A stretch of DNA of 64,000 nt, taken from Microvenator marinus. Lineage in GTDB: Bacteria > Myxococcota_A > Bradymonadia > Bradymonadales > Bradymonadaceae. How positions within the stretch are numbered: position 1 is the first letter of the stretch; the number at the start of each line of letters is the position of its first letter. Shown here piece by piece: positions 1 to 7,940 of this stretch. Location of the stretch: the NCBI RefSeq assembly GCF_007993755.1, contig NZ_CP042467.1, positions 2,814,001 to 2,878,000 on the forward strand, read 5' to 3'. Made by a program: the position numbers and the translations under genes. A model generated the notes under the pieces. That model did no database searches. It saw nothing but the letters and a program-made list of their open reading frames with translations, and was not told where the DNA came from.

Positions 1-623
1 TATTCGCGCACGTGCCCACCCACGGACGCCACCTCGGCCACGCCATCCACCGCGAGTAGCGCGTAACGCACCGTCCAATCCTGAACGCTTCGGAGCTCGT
101 GCAGGTCCCAGCCGCCCACAAGTTTGGAATCCGGTCCAGGCGTGTGCCCCTCAAGCGTGTACCAAAACACCTGTCCAAGCGCCGTGGCATCGGGACCAAG
201 CATCGGATTGACTCCGCCTGGAAGCAGACCTTCACTCAAGGAATTGAGTTTTTCGAGCACGCGTGAGCGGGACCAGTAAAACTCGACGCCTTCCTCGAAG
301 ATCACATAGATGCTCGAGAAGCCGAACATCGAGTAGGAGCGCACGGTGCGAACGCCCGGAATGCCCAGGAGTGCCGTAGTGAGTGGGTAGGAAATCTGGT
401 CTTCAATGTCGCGTGGGCTGCGGCCCGGCCACTCGGTGAACACGATCTGCTGGTTTTCGCCGATATCCGGAATCGCATCTACGGGGACGGGATCTCGTGG
501 AAAGTCGGAATCCCACGCAAAGGGCATGGTGTAGAGCCCGCCAAACACGAGGAGGCCCATCAGAATCAGGACGATGAGCTTATTCTCGATGAAAAAGCCG
601 AGCGTGGTTTTCCAGGCGTTCAT
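1..623 (-). CDS. cusA: CusA/CzcA-type heavy-metal RND efflux pump (5' part)
   Basis: Inner-membrane proton-driven pump of a tripartite heavy-metal efflux system. Only the first 207 codons lie in the window; the gene continues past the left edge. The visible part has one N-terminal transmembrane helix (about residues 15-33, LIVLILMGLLVFGGL) and the start of the periplasmic porter domain with VDAIPDIGENQQ, PGRSPRDIEDQISYPL and WSRSRVLEKLNSL, a pattern of the heavy-metal (HME) branch of RND pumps. The ATG at 623 overlaps the adaptor stop codon in an ATGA, so translation is coupled. It is the third gene of a C-B-A ordered operon. The metal cannot be assigned from this piece; the metal-binding features of the adaptor next door favour Cu/Ag. 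Confidence 0.93.
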   Translation of the reverse strand, partial: MNAWKTTLGFFIENKLIVLILMGLLVFGGLYTMPFAWDSDFPRDPVPVDAIPDIGENQQIVFTEWPGRSPRDIEDQISYPLTTALLGIPGVRTVRSYSMFGFSSIYVIFEEGVEFYWSRSRVLEKLNSLSEGLLPGGVNPMLGPDATALGQVFWYTLEGHTPGPDSKLVGGWDLHELRSVQDWTVRYALLAVDGVAEVASVGGHVRE

Positions 624-2419
624 TTCGCCACCTGTTCCACGAGGTACGCTCCCGTGTTGACGGACTCCTCGATCTCCCCGCACATGCGCATCGTGGCGCC
701 AAAGTAGGCGTTATCGATCTTGCCTTCTTCCTGAATCCACGAGGCGCCACGGTTGTTGAAGGCCATCGGGCAATGGGCCAACGCGAGTGATTTTTCGGTG
801 GGATTCCCAAAGATTTTGAGAAGTCGTTCGATGGCTGCGCTCATCGGCTCAAACGGCGCGCGTGCGCCCTCGAGCGTAGTGGAGTTCCCGAGTGAACGCG
901 CGGAGTAGAGGAGTTCATCACGGACGGATTTCCACGCCGCCGCGAAAAGCTGACGGTCGGCATTCCCCATGCCGATGGCCTCAACGGCATTGAGCATCGT
1001 CTGGTTGGCGGCGATCGCATCGGAGTGGGAATCTTCAGCCAGCGCCTTTTGAATCTGGAGATAGGCGTCTACTACCGCGGCGAGCTGGGTCTTTTCGTCG
1101 GCGTTGATTTCGACCACGTCGTCGAGCGGGTTCTCTTGCGTATCGTCGGCATAGGACATCATGCTCAACCCCCCCCGGATCTGCAGATCCGCATCGAGCG
1201 CAAACGCACCGTGAATCACCACGCGCTCAGCCTCTTGAAGCCCGGCCACAACCGGGTAGACCGAGCCCATTTTGGGGCCCAGACGCACCTCACGGGAGGC
1301 GTAGGTAGGGACGTCCCGACCTGGCACCTCCACGTAAACGATGCTGCGGCGGCCGGTGAAAATTGGGGCCGTTTCGGGAATCACGAGAGGAGCCGCGCCA
1401 TCGCCGGAGCGCTCCACGGAGGCCTGAGCATACATGCCGGGCAGGAGTCGGCCGTCTGGGTTCTGGACTTCGACTCGGACCTTCGCCACACGGCGGCTCG
1501 CGTCGAGCACGGGATCGATGAATGCGATCTCGCCCTCATAAGCTTCCGGCAGACCATTGAACTCCAGTTTGACCCGTTGGCCGAGCTCCAGAAGTGCGAG
1601 GTCGGCCTCGTAGGCTTCGAGCTGGACCCAGACCGTGTTTAAGTTTGAAAGCTCGTAGAGCGGCTGTCCGGCACTGATATACGAGCCTTCCGCGGCGAGC
1701 CTCTCCACAACGGTACCCGCAAACGGGCTTCGAATCTGAATCTGCGTTCTAGGACTCGACTCGCCCTCCATCTTCTGAATCTCTGTGTCAGGGACGCCAA
1801 GTAACCTGAGCTTGGTGCGCGCCGCCTCGAGCGTGGTTTGCGCACCGCGCCGCGCCAGATCCGAAGCATCTTTGAGCCCCTCGACCTGCGCACGCGCCAC
1901 AACAAGCTCACGATGCGCGGCATAAACCTCCGGACTATAGAGCGTGGCAATCGTCTGGCCTCGCCGGATTTTCTGACCGGTCACTGTGACGTGGAGTTTG
2001 TCGATTCGACCGCCGATCCAGGCTGTGACCATGCGTTTGGACGACTCGTCTTCGTAAACCTGACCAAGTAGGCGAAGCCGCGAAGACTCGTCCAGAGCGC
2101 GCAGTACCGGGGCCGTGCGGATGCGAGCCATCTTGAGTGCGTGTTCGCTGAATTCAACCTCATTCGGAGCGAGCTCAGTTCCACCGGGCTTAAGCGGGAT
2201 GAGGTCCATGGCACAAATCGGGCAAAGACCCGGCTCGTTTTGTTTGACCTGTGGGTGCATCGAACAGGTCCACACCGTGCCATCTTCTTCAGCGTGGGCG
2301 TGCTCGTCGTGCTCTTCTTTCTCAGGGCTCGCGATGGAATAGCCGATGGCAAAAGCCAAAATCAGTCCAAGGACTACGGCCACTCGTTTGAGCCTGAATT
2401 TCTCGATCCATTGCTTCAT
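620..2419 (-). CDS. cusB: CusB-type RND periplasmic adaptor with heavy-metal-binding domain
   Basis: Membrane-fusion protein linking the RND pump to the outer-membrane channel. The 599 residues hold an N-terminal membrane anchor (14-30), a His/Glu-rich linker, a heavy-metal-binding domain at 49-76 (WTCSMHP ... LCPICAMDLIPL), the barrel-sandwich and coiled-coil core (about 100-430) and a C-terminal DUF3347-type domain (about 441-599) that ends with CPMAF and MRMCGEI, again Cys/Met rich. Such domains are known to bind Cu(I)/Ag(I) in CusB/CusF-like proteins; the metal is inferred here. ATGA overlaps tie it to the TolC-like gene upstream (2416-2419) and to the pump downstream (620-623). Confidence 0.93.
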   Translation of the reverse strand: MKQWIEKFRLKRVAVVLGLILAFAIGYSIASPEKEEHDEHAHAEEDGTVWTCSMHPQVKQNEPGLCPICAMDLIPLKPGGTELAPNEVEFSEHALKMARIRTAPVLRALDESSRLRLLGQVYEDESSKRMVTAWIGGRIDKLHVTVTGQKIRRGQTIATLYSPEVYAAHRELVVARAQVEGLKDASDLARRGAQTTLEAARTKLRLLGVPDTEIQKMEGESSPRTQIQIRSPFAGTVVERLAAEGSYISAGQPLYELSNLNTVWVQLEAYEADLALLELGQRVKLEFNGLPEAYEGEIAFIDPVLDASRRVAKVRVEVQNPDGRLLPGMYAQASVERSGDGAAPLVIPETAPIFTGRRSIVYVEVPGRDVPTYASREVRLGPKMGSVYPVVAGLQEAERVVIHGAFALDADLQIRGGLSMMSYADDTQENPLDDVVEINADEKTQLAAVVDAYLQIQKALAEDSHSDAIAANQTMLNAVEAIGMGNADRQLFAAAWKSVRDELLYSARSLGNSTTLEGARAPFEPMSAAIERLLKIFGNPTEKSLALAHCPMAFNNRGASWIQEEGKIDNAYFGATMRMCGEIEESVNTGAYLVEQVAK

Positions 2420-3600
2420 GGCTCATTTCCTTGATGTAGTTCGGGGGCCCATTCTTTGAGTTCAATCCACGCGGATTGGTGTCGGGCTTTGAGTTCAATC
2501 AGCTTGAGTTTGAGCTCTACGAGGTCTCTCTGGGCCAGCAACAAAGCGGTCACGCTGCCGTCTTGCTCGAAGTCGGCCACGCTTGATTCGAAGGCTGCTT
2601 CAGCCTGCGGCACAAGCTCAGAGTTGTAGAGTTCAATCTCTCGGGCACTTTCGTTGATTGCGACCAGCTTGGCATAAATCATACCGGAAGCCTTTTGGGT
2701 AAACACACGCTCTTCCGCGTCCGCGGCGACTCTTCGCGCCGTGGCCACATCTTCCGCGGCACGGTAGGTGCCGCGCCAAATTGGAATGGAGAAACCGACC
2801 ATCACCATATGAGGCATCTCCGTGTGTGGGCCGTGCTCGTATTCATATCCGACCGAAAAGTCTGGCATGCCTTGTGCCCCTGCGCTCTCCATCGCCTGCG
2901 CAATCTCGGCCTTTTGAGCGGCGATCTTTAGGAGTTCAGGATGCGAGGCGAGCTGCGCGGTGTAAGTTTTGGGATCTTGAACAGAACGGGGCGCGGGCAA
3001 GGTGTCAGGAGCTGAGTATCGCTTTGGATAATCATCGCCGAGAAGCGCGGCCATACGGGCCGAAACACCGTTTTCACGTGCGCCCAGGGCTTGGACTTCG
3101 TTTCTTAGCTTGGAGATTTGCAGCCCGATTTGATGCAGTGACGACGCCTTTGCCTGACCCACCTCCACACGCGCACTGACAGCCGAGAGCACTCCTTCCA
3201 GAATCTGAGTGAGCTCAGCGAGCCACTTTTTGCGCTCCTGAATCTCCCAGAGCTCAAGGGTCAAGAGCTCCACATCGCGTCTTAGTTCGCGGGCAAACAC
3301 ATCGGTTTGCGCACGCTCGACTTGAGCCCGGAGCCGCGCCTCTTCGGCCGGCCCAAGGACTTTTGTGGGCCACGGAATCATCTGCATGACCTCTACGCGA
3401 AACATTCCGGGCCAGTAGCCAAGCGTAACTTGCGGGTCGGGCCACCGAGTCATCGCGTCAGCTGAAACCTCAGCGACCTTTGCCCTAGACTCGATCAACC
3501 CAAGCTGTGGATGAGTCTCCAATGCACGGTCGACGTATTCTTCTTGTGCAAATGCCTCGTTCGCCACCAAAACCCCAAAGACTAATATCCAACGTCGCAC
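2416..3600 (-). CDS. cusC: TolC-family outer-membrane efflux channel of the metal efflux operon
   Basis: Outer-membrane channel of the tripartite efflux system. The 394-residue product has a signal peptide (MRRWILVFGVLVANEAFA, cut after AFA) and the two alpha-helical OEP repeats typical of TolC/CusC, with GYWPGMFRVEVMQMIPWP in the first half and SVGYEYEHGPHTEMPHMVMVGFSIPIW in two blocks in the second. The second block is Met/His rich, which suits a soft-metal channel. GTG start at 3600, with GAGG four bases upstream. It is the first gene of the operon and overlaps the adaptor gene by ATGA. Two palindromes lie 113-149 bp upstream of the start. Confidence 0.88.
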   Translation of the reverse strand: MRRWILVFGVLVANEAFAQEEYVDRALETHPQLGLIESRAKVAEVSADAMTRWPDPQVTLGYWPGMFRVEVMQMIPWPTKVLGPAEEARLRAQVERAQTDVFARELRRDVELLTLELWEIQERKKWLAELTQILEGVLSAVSARVEVGQAKASSLHQIGLQISKLRNEVQALGARENGVSARMAALLGDDYPKRYSAPDTLPAPRSVQDPKTYTAQLASHPELLKIAAQKAEIAQAMESAGAQGMPDFSVGYEYEHGPHTEMPHMVMVGFSIPIWRGTYRAAEDVATARRVAADAEERVFTQKASGMIYAKLVAINESAREIELYNSELVPQAEAAFESSVADFEQDGSVTALLLAQRDLVELKLKLIELKARHQSAWIELKEWAPELHQGNEP

Positions 3601-3712
3601 ATCGCCTCATCACAATTACCCGCACCATAGAATAGCAAGGCCTGTGCCGTAGGCCAGAAAAGGGCAAATTGTGTTGGTTATTGGACTTGAGGGAAGTGCA
3701 ACGAAGGCGGGG

Positions 3713-3728
3713 TGTGGAGCGTTCCACA
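3713..3728. promoter_or_regulatory. Operator-like palindrome 1 upstream of the cus operon
   Basis: Perfect inverted repeat TGTGGA-GCGT-TCCACA (6-4-6) in the 170-bp gap upstream of the efflux operon. It has the same form as the palindrome at 3734-3749; the two centres are 21 bp apart, two helical turns. No known regulator is matched with confidence: arm sequence and spacing do not fit LexA (CTGT-N8-ACAG) or the usual CueR/MerR, CusR or BlaI/CopY sites. A dimeric metal sensor binding in tandem is an inference. Confidence 0.6.
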
Positions 3729-3733
3729 GTTGC

Positions 3734-3749
3734 TGTAGACTATTCTACA
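3734..3749. promoter_or_regulatory. Operator-like palindrome 2 upstream of the cus operon
   Basis: Perfect inverted repeat TGTAGA-CTAT-TCTACA (6-4-6), five bases after palindrome 1. The joint consensus is TGTRGA-N4-TCYACA. The spacer bases differ between copies while the arms match, as expected for a protein-binding site rather than a chance duplication. A further short hairpin (GGCCT/AGGCC, 3639-3655) lies nearer the cusC start. Confidence 0.6.
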
Positions 3750-3771
3750 ACTCAGCTGGACTCCGTCGAGA

Positions 3772-4650
3772 TTATTCGACCAACCCTCTTTCTCTAAGAC
3801 AACTCATCTTCTCGTCACACACATTGAGCTCGGCACACTCGTTGTAGAGAGAGCGCGCCTCATCGGTGCTCACGTATGTCAACCAAGCTTCGCGTTGTTG
3901 AAGCGTTACCTGGTCTTCACGAGCACACCCTTCAACGGCCCGAACTTCTAATATGACTTCAGTACCGACTTCGTAGGCGTAAGGTAGACGAAACGCGTCC
4001 CACTCACGGATCTCTTCGCACTCGGTATGCTCTAAGGTGTCAAGGTATGACTCTCGACTCTTCTCGGAAACCGGACACGTTTCTGCGTCACACGGACCCT
4101 GAAACATTTTGGCGCACTGAACTTCACAATCCTCAAGCTCTCCATAACAGCTCGAGTGACGATCGCAGATTCGTTCGCAGGTTGTTAGACCCGCGGGCAC
4201 GCATTTGAGGTTGTCACTGCACTCAAAACCCTGAGCGCACGGTGCATCCGAGCAACTTTCCCAAGGCTGACGTGTCGAGCGGGGGGTATGCCTAACGCCA
4301 ACCGGATTTTCCAGAAACCTTGGCGGTCGAGTACTCACGCTATAGTCCACCTGGTTCTCTTCCAGCGCACTCAAGGAATCTCTCCAAACGTAGGAATCAC
4401 ACATCGCCCAGTACTCATCACAATCACCCCACTCCTCACAATTTGAGGCAAAGTCAGGATGTGGATGTCCGAGTACAAAAAAACACGTTGGTCCAATGAG
4501 CTCCATCATCTCCGGTTCTTCAGATTGAAAAGTCATGGGCCAATCCATGTGCCAGTCGAAGGTCGTCTCTTGAAACTCCCATTCATTGCTCTGCACGTTG
4601 TCCGAACAACCAACAACGAAGAGTATGCCGACCAAAGTTAAATATCTCAT
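3772..4650 (-). CDS. Cys-containing lipoprotein, function unknown
   Basis: Predicted lipoprotein of 292 residues with a short signal peptide and lipobox (FVVGC, Cys15). I do not recognise the family. The mature part contains many Cys residues in short knots, such as CSDAPCAQGFECSDNLKC (about 128-145) and CERICDRHSSCYGELEDCEVQC (about 158-180), a pattern common in the modular secreted lipoproteins of Myxococcota/Bradymonadia. It lies upstream of the cus operon on the same strand, but the 170-bp gap with palindromes suggests separate transcription. Confidence 0.65.
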   Translation of the reverse strand: MRYLTLVGILFVVGCSDNVQSNEWEFQETTFDWHMDWPMTFQSEEPEMMELIGPTCFFVLGHPHPDFASNCEEWGDCDEYWAMCDSYVWRDSLSALEENQVDYSVSTRPPRFLENPVGVRHTPRSTRQPWESCSDAPCAQGFECSDNLKCVPAGLTTCERICDRHSSCYGELEDCEVQCAKMFQGPCDAETCPVSEKSRESYLDTLEHTECEEIREWDAFRLPYAYEVGTEVILEVRAVEGCAREDQVTLQQREAWLTYVSTDEARSLYNECAELNVCDEKMSCLRERGLVE

Positions 4651-4720
4651 ACGATTACTTCCCCCCTCTAGTGTTTGCGGGTGGGTTAAGATTTCGAACA
4701 GTTCTTCAAGAGAGTAGCGT

Positions 4721-5017
4721 TTAGGACTCGAAGACCTCTTGAACAGATTCTGCGGTCACCAAGGCCTCGAGCCACTGCAGCAAACGGTGGCGATCATGGG
4801 TTCCTTCAAGAATCTGAATATGCTTTGGGTCAAGTGCAAGCCCTCGAGCCTCACAGACGTGAAGAATAGACTCTCGGAGCCCCTCTTCCTTGCCCTTCTC
4901 GATGCCCTTTTCGATGCCCTTCTCGATGCCTTTCTCGACACCTTCTTCGATGCCTTTCTCAAATGCCTCTGCTTTGAATTCTTCCCAAAATGTGCGTGTT
5001 CTCATGTCGAGCTCCAT
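4721..5017 (-). CDS. Short protein resembling the C-terminal part of Rpn/YhgA-type nucleases
   Basis: Product of up to 98 residues. After TFWEEFKAEAFEKG comes a run of EKG(I)-type four-residue repeats encoded by 12-bp tandem repeats (about 4885-4970), then a helical tail with CEARGLALDPKH and LLQWLEALVTAESVQEVF. This layout (charged Gly/Glu/Lys repeat, then an 'ARGL...I...LLxWL..A.T..S..EVF' tail) is what one sees at the C-terminus of Rpn-family recombination-promoting nuclease proteins; the catalytic PD-(D/E)XK part is missing. The ATG at 5005 has GGAG six bases upstream and is a better start than 5017. It is probably a remnant, as an Rpn-like N-terminal motif ends 70 bp upstream. Confidence 0.45.
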   Translation of the reverse strand: MELDMRTRTFWEEFKAEAFEKGIEEGVEKGIEKGIEKGIEKGKEEGLRESILHVCEARGLALDPKHIQILEGTHDRHRLLQWLEALVTAESVQEVFES

Positions 5018-5088
5018 AAAGTGTTGCCTGACTCTCTCAGTTACAACTTCAGTGCTCGTCCACAGTGAGGTTGACTAGTTTACGGCGA

Positions 5089-5424
5089 TCAACTCACAGC
5101 GAGGTCGAAGCTAAGCGACGCAGGCGATGCCACTGCATCGTCGAGGAGCGAAGCGAAGAGATCGTTGTGAGGGGGCGTCGTCGACTGCTCAAGATCACTG
5201 TGGACGAGCACTTGCATTGTATCAGAAATTTCGTCCATGTCCCGATGTGATAGCATTCCCGCTTCGTAGCTATCGATGCATTGATTCATCGTCGCCTTGT
5301 ATAGCGGTTCGGCGTAGTCCTTCCTCGCGTGTATCATTGAGCAGAATAGCCCCCACCAGGGGTTTTCAGTCAACTGCTCAGGTGTGAGCATCCTGGGCGT
5401 AGTTGAAGGCCCGATCACCCCCAT
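5089..5424 (-). CDS. Hypothetical protein ending in an Rpn-like N-terminal motif
   Basis: 111-residue product with a good ribosome site (AAGGAG, five bases before ATG 5424). Residues 1-75 are unrecognised. The last 30 residues contain PHNDLFASLLDDA, repeated exactly at the 25.5 kb locus with only synonymous changes, so this stretch is or was coding on this strand. The motif resembles the opening 'H..LF......' of Rpn-family nucleases (inference). The frame stops soon after, and a C-terminal-like piece of the same family sits just downstream (4721-5017), as expected if the middle of a gene had been deleted. Confidence 0.5.
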   Translation of the reverse strand: MGVIGPSTTPRMLTPEQLTENPWWGLFCSMIHARKDYAEPLYKATMNQCIDSYEAGMLSHRDMDEISDTMQVLVHSDLEQSTTPPHNDLFASLLDDAVASPASLSFDLAVS

Positions 5425-5437
5425 AGTGTCTCCTTAA

Positions 5438-5505
5438 AGAATCGCACCCGCAAAATTCCGGGCGTCTAATTTCTATTTTCGGACACTTTGGGAAAGCGTT
5501 GCGAA
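5438..5505 (-). promoter_or_regulatory. Conserved leader/promoter element, copy 1
   Basis: On the minus strand this stretch reads TTCGCAACGCTTTC...TGTCCGAAAATA, then a hairpin-like CCCG-GAATTTTG-CGGG and ATTCT, ending 14 bp before the start codon at 5424. A clear relative lies on the plus strand at 25029-25095: the first 32 bases match at 26 positions, and the hairpin is kept with different stem bases. It is probably the promoter and 5' leader of the downstream small gene. Confidence 0.45.
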
Positions 5506-5527
5506 TTTTGTTCAAAAAAGTTTGGAG

Positions 5528-6136
5528 CTAGGGATTGAATCCCAGAGACGAGACGTACCACGTCCAGAAGCCGGGCCAGGCGAGCGCGAACTCTGTGTAG
5601 GTCGTGGCAACGCCACCCAGGATGGCTACGGCGAAGGGGACTTTGTTGCGCTCATCGCGCTCAAGCTTTTCCTTGAGGAAGGCTTGTTTGTACACAAAGA
5701 CGCGGTACCAGCCGCGTAGATAGCGGCCCATTCGCTTGATCATTTCCCAGAGGTAGCCGTTGTACGCAGCCATTCCGAGCCCGAGGATGGCGCCGATCCA
5801 GATGCTGTAGAAGACCGTGACAACCAGGGCGTGCACACCGAGCGTGGCGCCAAGGCCCATGAGGAGTTTTGTATCGCCGCCACCGAGCCAGCCGAAGGGC
5901 AGCATGATGAGGCCAATGACAAACGCGGCGAGTAGCGCCATGAGGCCGTCCAGGGTGCCGTCGAAGCCCATCGTGACAGTGTGGAGGACTAGTCCAATTG
6001 CGGCGAAGGGGTACGTAATCTTGTTGTAGACTTTACGTTCACGCCAGTCCGTCACGGCGCAGATGATGAGCACCACGGCAACAGGAATGAAGAGGAGGAG
6101 CTGCTTCCAGAGCTCCATGGCCAGAATGTCGTGCAT
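5528..6136 (-). CDS. A24-family prepilin peptidase (TadV/CpaA type)
   Basis: Polytopic inner-membrane aspartic protease that cleaves prepilin or pseudopilin leader peptides. The 202-residue protein has about six transmembrane segments and lacks the N-terminal methylase domain of PilD, so it is of the short CpaA/TadV form. The two catalytic aspartates are visible in CAVTDWRERKVYN (about residue 29) and in GGGDTKLLMG (about 88). A likely substrate type, a Flp pilin, is encoded at 40514-40699. Start at 6136 overlaps the GNAT gene stop (ATGA); MELWKQ seven codons later is an alternative start. The tad secretion ATPase and platform genes are not in the window. Confidence 0.88.
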   Translation of the reverse strand: MHDILAMELWKQLLLFIPVAVVLIICAVTDWRERKVYNKITYPFAAIGLVLHTVTMGFDGTLDGLMALLAAFVIGLIMLPFGWLGGGDTKLLMGLGATLGVHALVVTVFYSIWIGAILGLGMAAYNGYLWEMIKRMGRYLRGWYRVFVYKQAFLKEKLERDERNKVPFAVAILGGVATTYTEFALAWPGFWTWYVSSLGFNP

Positions 6137-6936
6137 CAGACTTCTCTCAGCAAGAGCTCGCCTGAGCCCTCGAAGACTTCTCGGAGTTCGCGCCTGCCGT
6201 CTGGCAATTGGTCCATGATGATATTGCCATCTCCGCTCATCAAGCGGCCAGCGTCAGTGAAATGGTGCCAGCAAAACTTGAGGGCTTGGTCGTGAATATA
6301 GCCCAAGAGGTGGCCGCGCACCACGGTGCCTCCGCGGTAGGAGCCCTCGATGACGGACGCGAACTGCCTGAAAAAGAAAACGCTGCCGTGGGGCAAGGTG
6401 GCTTCAGGGGTGTCGTTCTGAATCAGCCGGAACGCGTAATTATCAAGCCCTCTGTGGCCCGTATTGTAGCGCCGCGCCATGGTTCTGGCGTAGGGCCCGG
6501 CGGTCTTAAAGAGTGGATGTTCGCGCACGATATCTGGCGTGTCGTCGGCTTCAATCGTCTGGAACCCAAAGCTCGAGAAGAGCCTTCGAGCGCTGCCGGA
6601 ATCCGTGTTGAGCCACATAGACTCGACGGGTTTTTGTTCCATGAGTTCACCCATCACGGTCGCGAGCAGACCTCCGCCGATTCCGCTGCCACGTGAGGGT
6701 TGCGCCACGGCGAGCGAGTGAATGATGACCTGCCTCGGGCCTCGAGTCCATCCCACACATGCGGCGATACCGCCGGCGCGCGTGCAGGCGAGCAGGTATT
6801 CGTGGGGTTGCCAGCCTGCGGACGACTCGGTCGTGACGGGTTCCAGCGCGCAAGCTTTAAGGAGCGGCGCCACAATTTTGGGGTCGTCTGTGCGCTCGAG
6901 TCTGTACCCAAGGCTCGTGATGTGGTCAGAGATCAT
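6136..6936 (-). CDS. GNAT acetyltransferase fused to an N-acetylglutamate-synthase-like C-terminal domain
   Basis: 266 residues in two parts. Residues about 10-130 form a GNAT fold: SLAVAQPSRGSGIGGGLL matches the acetyl-CoA-binding R/Q-x-x-G-x-G/A motif and LFSSFGFQ the C-terminal strand-helix. After a linker, residues about 160-266 (YNTGHRGLDNYAF ... LPDGRRELREVFEG ... LLLREV) resemble the small beta-barrel proteins often labelled 'n-acetylglutamate synthase' in Bacilli and Bacteroidetes, which is a weak family name rather than a shown activity. The substrate is unknown. It is coupled to the prepilin peptidase downstream, and lies 2 bp after the lipoprotein stop upstream. Confidence 0.65.
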   Translation of the reverse strand: MISDHITSLGYRLERTDDPKIVAPLLKACALEPVTTESSAGWQPHEYLLACTRAGGIAACVGWTRGPRQVIIHSLAVAQPSRGSGIGGGLLATVMGELMEQKPVESMWLNTDSGSARRLFSSFGFQTIEADDTPDIVREHPLFKTAGPYARTMARRYNTGHRGLDNYAFRLIQNDTPEATLPHGSVFFFRQFASVIEGSYRGGTVVRGHLLGYIHDQALKFCWHHFTDAGRLMSGDGNIIMDQLPDGRRELREVFEGSGELLLREV

Positions 6937-6938
6937 GC

Positions 6939-7895
6939 TTACTCCGGAGCAGGTGCCTCGCCGTAATCTTCCACTTTAGGACGCGCATCAGGTGAACACT
7001 TGGCATTCGCGCTCAGGTTCGAGACTCGCTCCTTGAGCGTGGCATCCTCAATTCCATCGGCCTTAAGCTGCCCGATATATTTGCAACGACTGTCAAAAAT
7101 CTCGCCCATGCGATCTACCAACTTCTGGCGCTCTGCGGGGCGTTCAGCGATCTGCTTTTCAAGCTCAGCGGTGTATTCCTGAACCGTCTCTTTATCGCCG
7201 TCTTTTTGAGCCTGCTCGATACTTGCGCGGTACCAATCGTCACGCGACCCGAGGTTTTCGGCGCTCGACTCAAGGCGTCCGTAGTAGTCGCCGTAATGCT
7301 CGATCACGGCCAGTAGAATCTTGGCGTGAGCTTCGGGCTTGTCCTTTGCCCACTCAAGGTTTTGGTCGACGATGGGTTGAGCGTCACCAAGACCGCCTGG
7401 ATTCTCGGTGTCCTTGCCGCGGACCATACCTCTGAGGCGCAGTGCGTTATTGACCCTGGAGACGCGGATCCACTCATTCTCAGGCATCGCTTTTTCCGCC
7501 TCAGCGAACATGGAGTCGGCTTTGGCCAAAGACTCGTCGGTGGCGCCTTTTGCCTCCATCTCTCGTTTAGCCACGTGGACCGGGTCGTAGACCACTTCGT
7601 TGAGGGTCCAAATGCTATGTTCTTTTGAGAGGTTTACGATCCAGAAATAGGGCCCGGTATTCGCCCTGGCGTGAAACTCGTCCACAAGCACGGGACCCTC
7701 GAGGGGCATGCGGCAGGCATCGGTCAAGATTTGGACCTTGCCGTCCACGGTCTCAACTTCAGCGAAATCATCCTGAGATGCCTTACACGCATCAATCTGA
7801 GGTTGAATCACCTTGAGGATTTTCTCTTCGTTACTCGTGCAGCCAATCAGGCCGACACACGCCATTACGCCCATCCATCGCGCGAGGTCTCTCAT
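6939..7895 (-). CDS. Lipoprotein, function unknown
   Basis: 318-residue predicted lipoprotein: signal peptide MRDLARWMGVMACVGLIGC with a lipobox at LIGC (Cys19). The mature part is rich in charged helices, with no motif I can name. The middle (HVAKREMEAKGATDESLAKADSMF in two runs, about 130-155) and the rest look like helical repeats. It is followed after 2 bp by the GNAT gene and lies 45 bp after another lipoprotein gene, so all four genes down to the prepilin peptidase probably share a transcript. Confidence 0.7.
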   Translation of the reverse strand: MRDLARWMGVMACVGLIGCTSNEEKILKVIQPQIDACKASQDDFAEVETVDGKVQILTDACRMPLEGPVLVDEFHARANTGPYFWIVNLSKEHSIWTLNEVVYDPVHVAKREMEAKGATDESLAKADSMFAEAEKAMPENEWIRVSRVNNALRLRGMVRGKDTENPGGLGDAQPIVDQNLEWAKDKPEAHAKILLAVIEHYGDYYGRLESSAENLGSRDDWYRASIEQAQKDGDKETVQEYTAELEKQIAERPAERQKLVDRMGEIFDSRCKYIGQLKADGIEDATLKERVSNLSANAKCSPDARPKVEDYGEAPAPE

Positions 7896-7940
7896 CTTAT
7901 CTCTCTCGTCAAAATTCTCGATAAATTCCGTGACACGATG

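Noticed and set aside
1025-1642. 205-codon plus-strand frame opposite the CusB gene
   Set aside because: Antisense shadow; the product shows no domain while CusB is clear on the minus strand.
3485-3727. 80-codon minus-strand frame across the cusC start
   Set aside because: It overlaps the channel signal peptide in another frame and covers the palindromes; no domain or ribosome site.
3734-3749. LexA/SOS box
   Set aside because: Outer spacing is TGT-N10-ACA, not CTGT-N8-ACAG, and the neighbour palindrome shows a different consensus.
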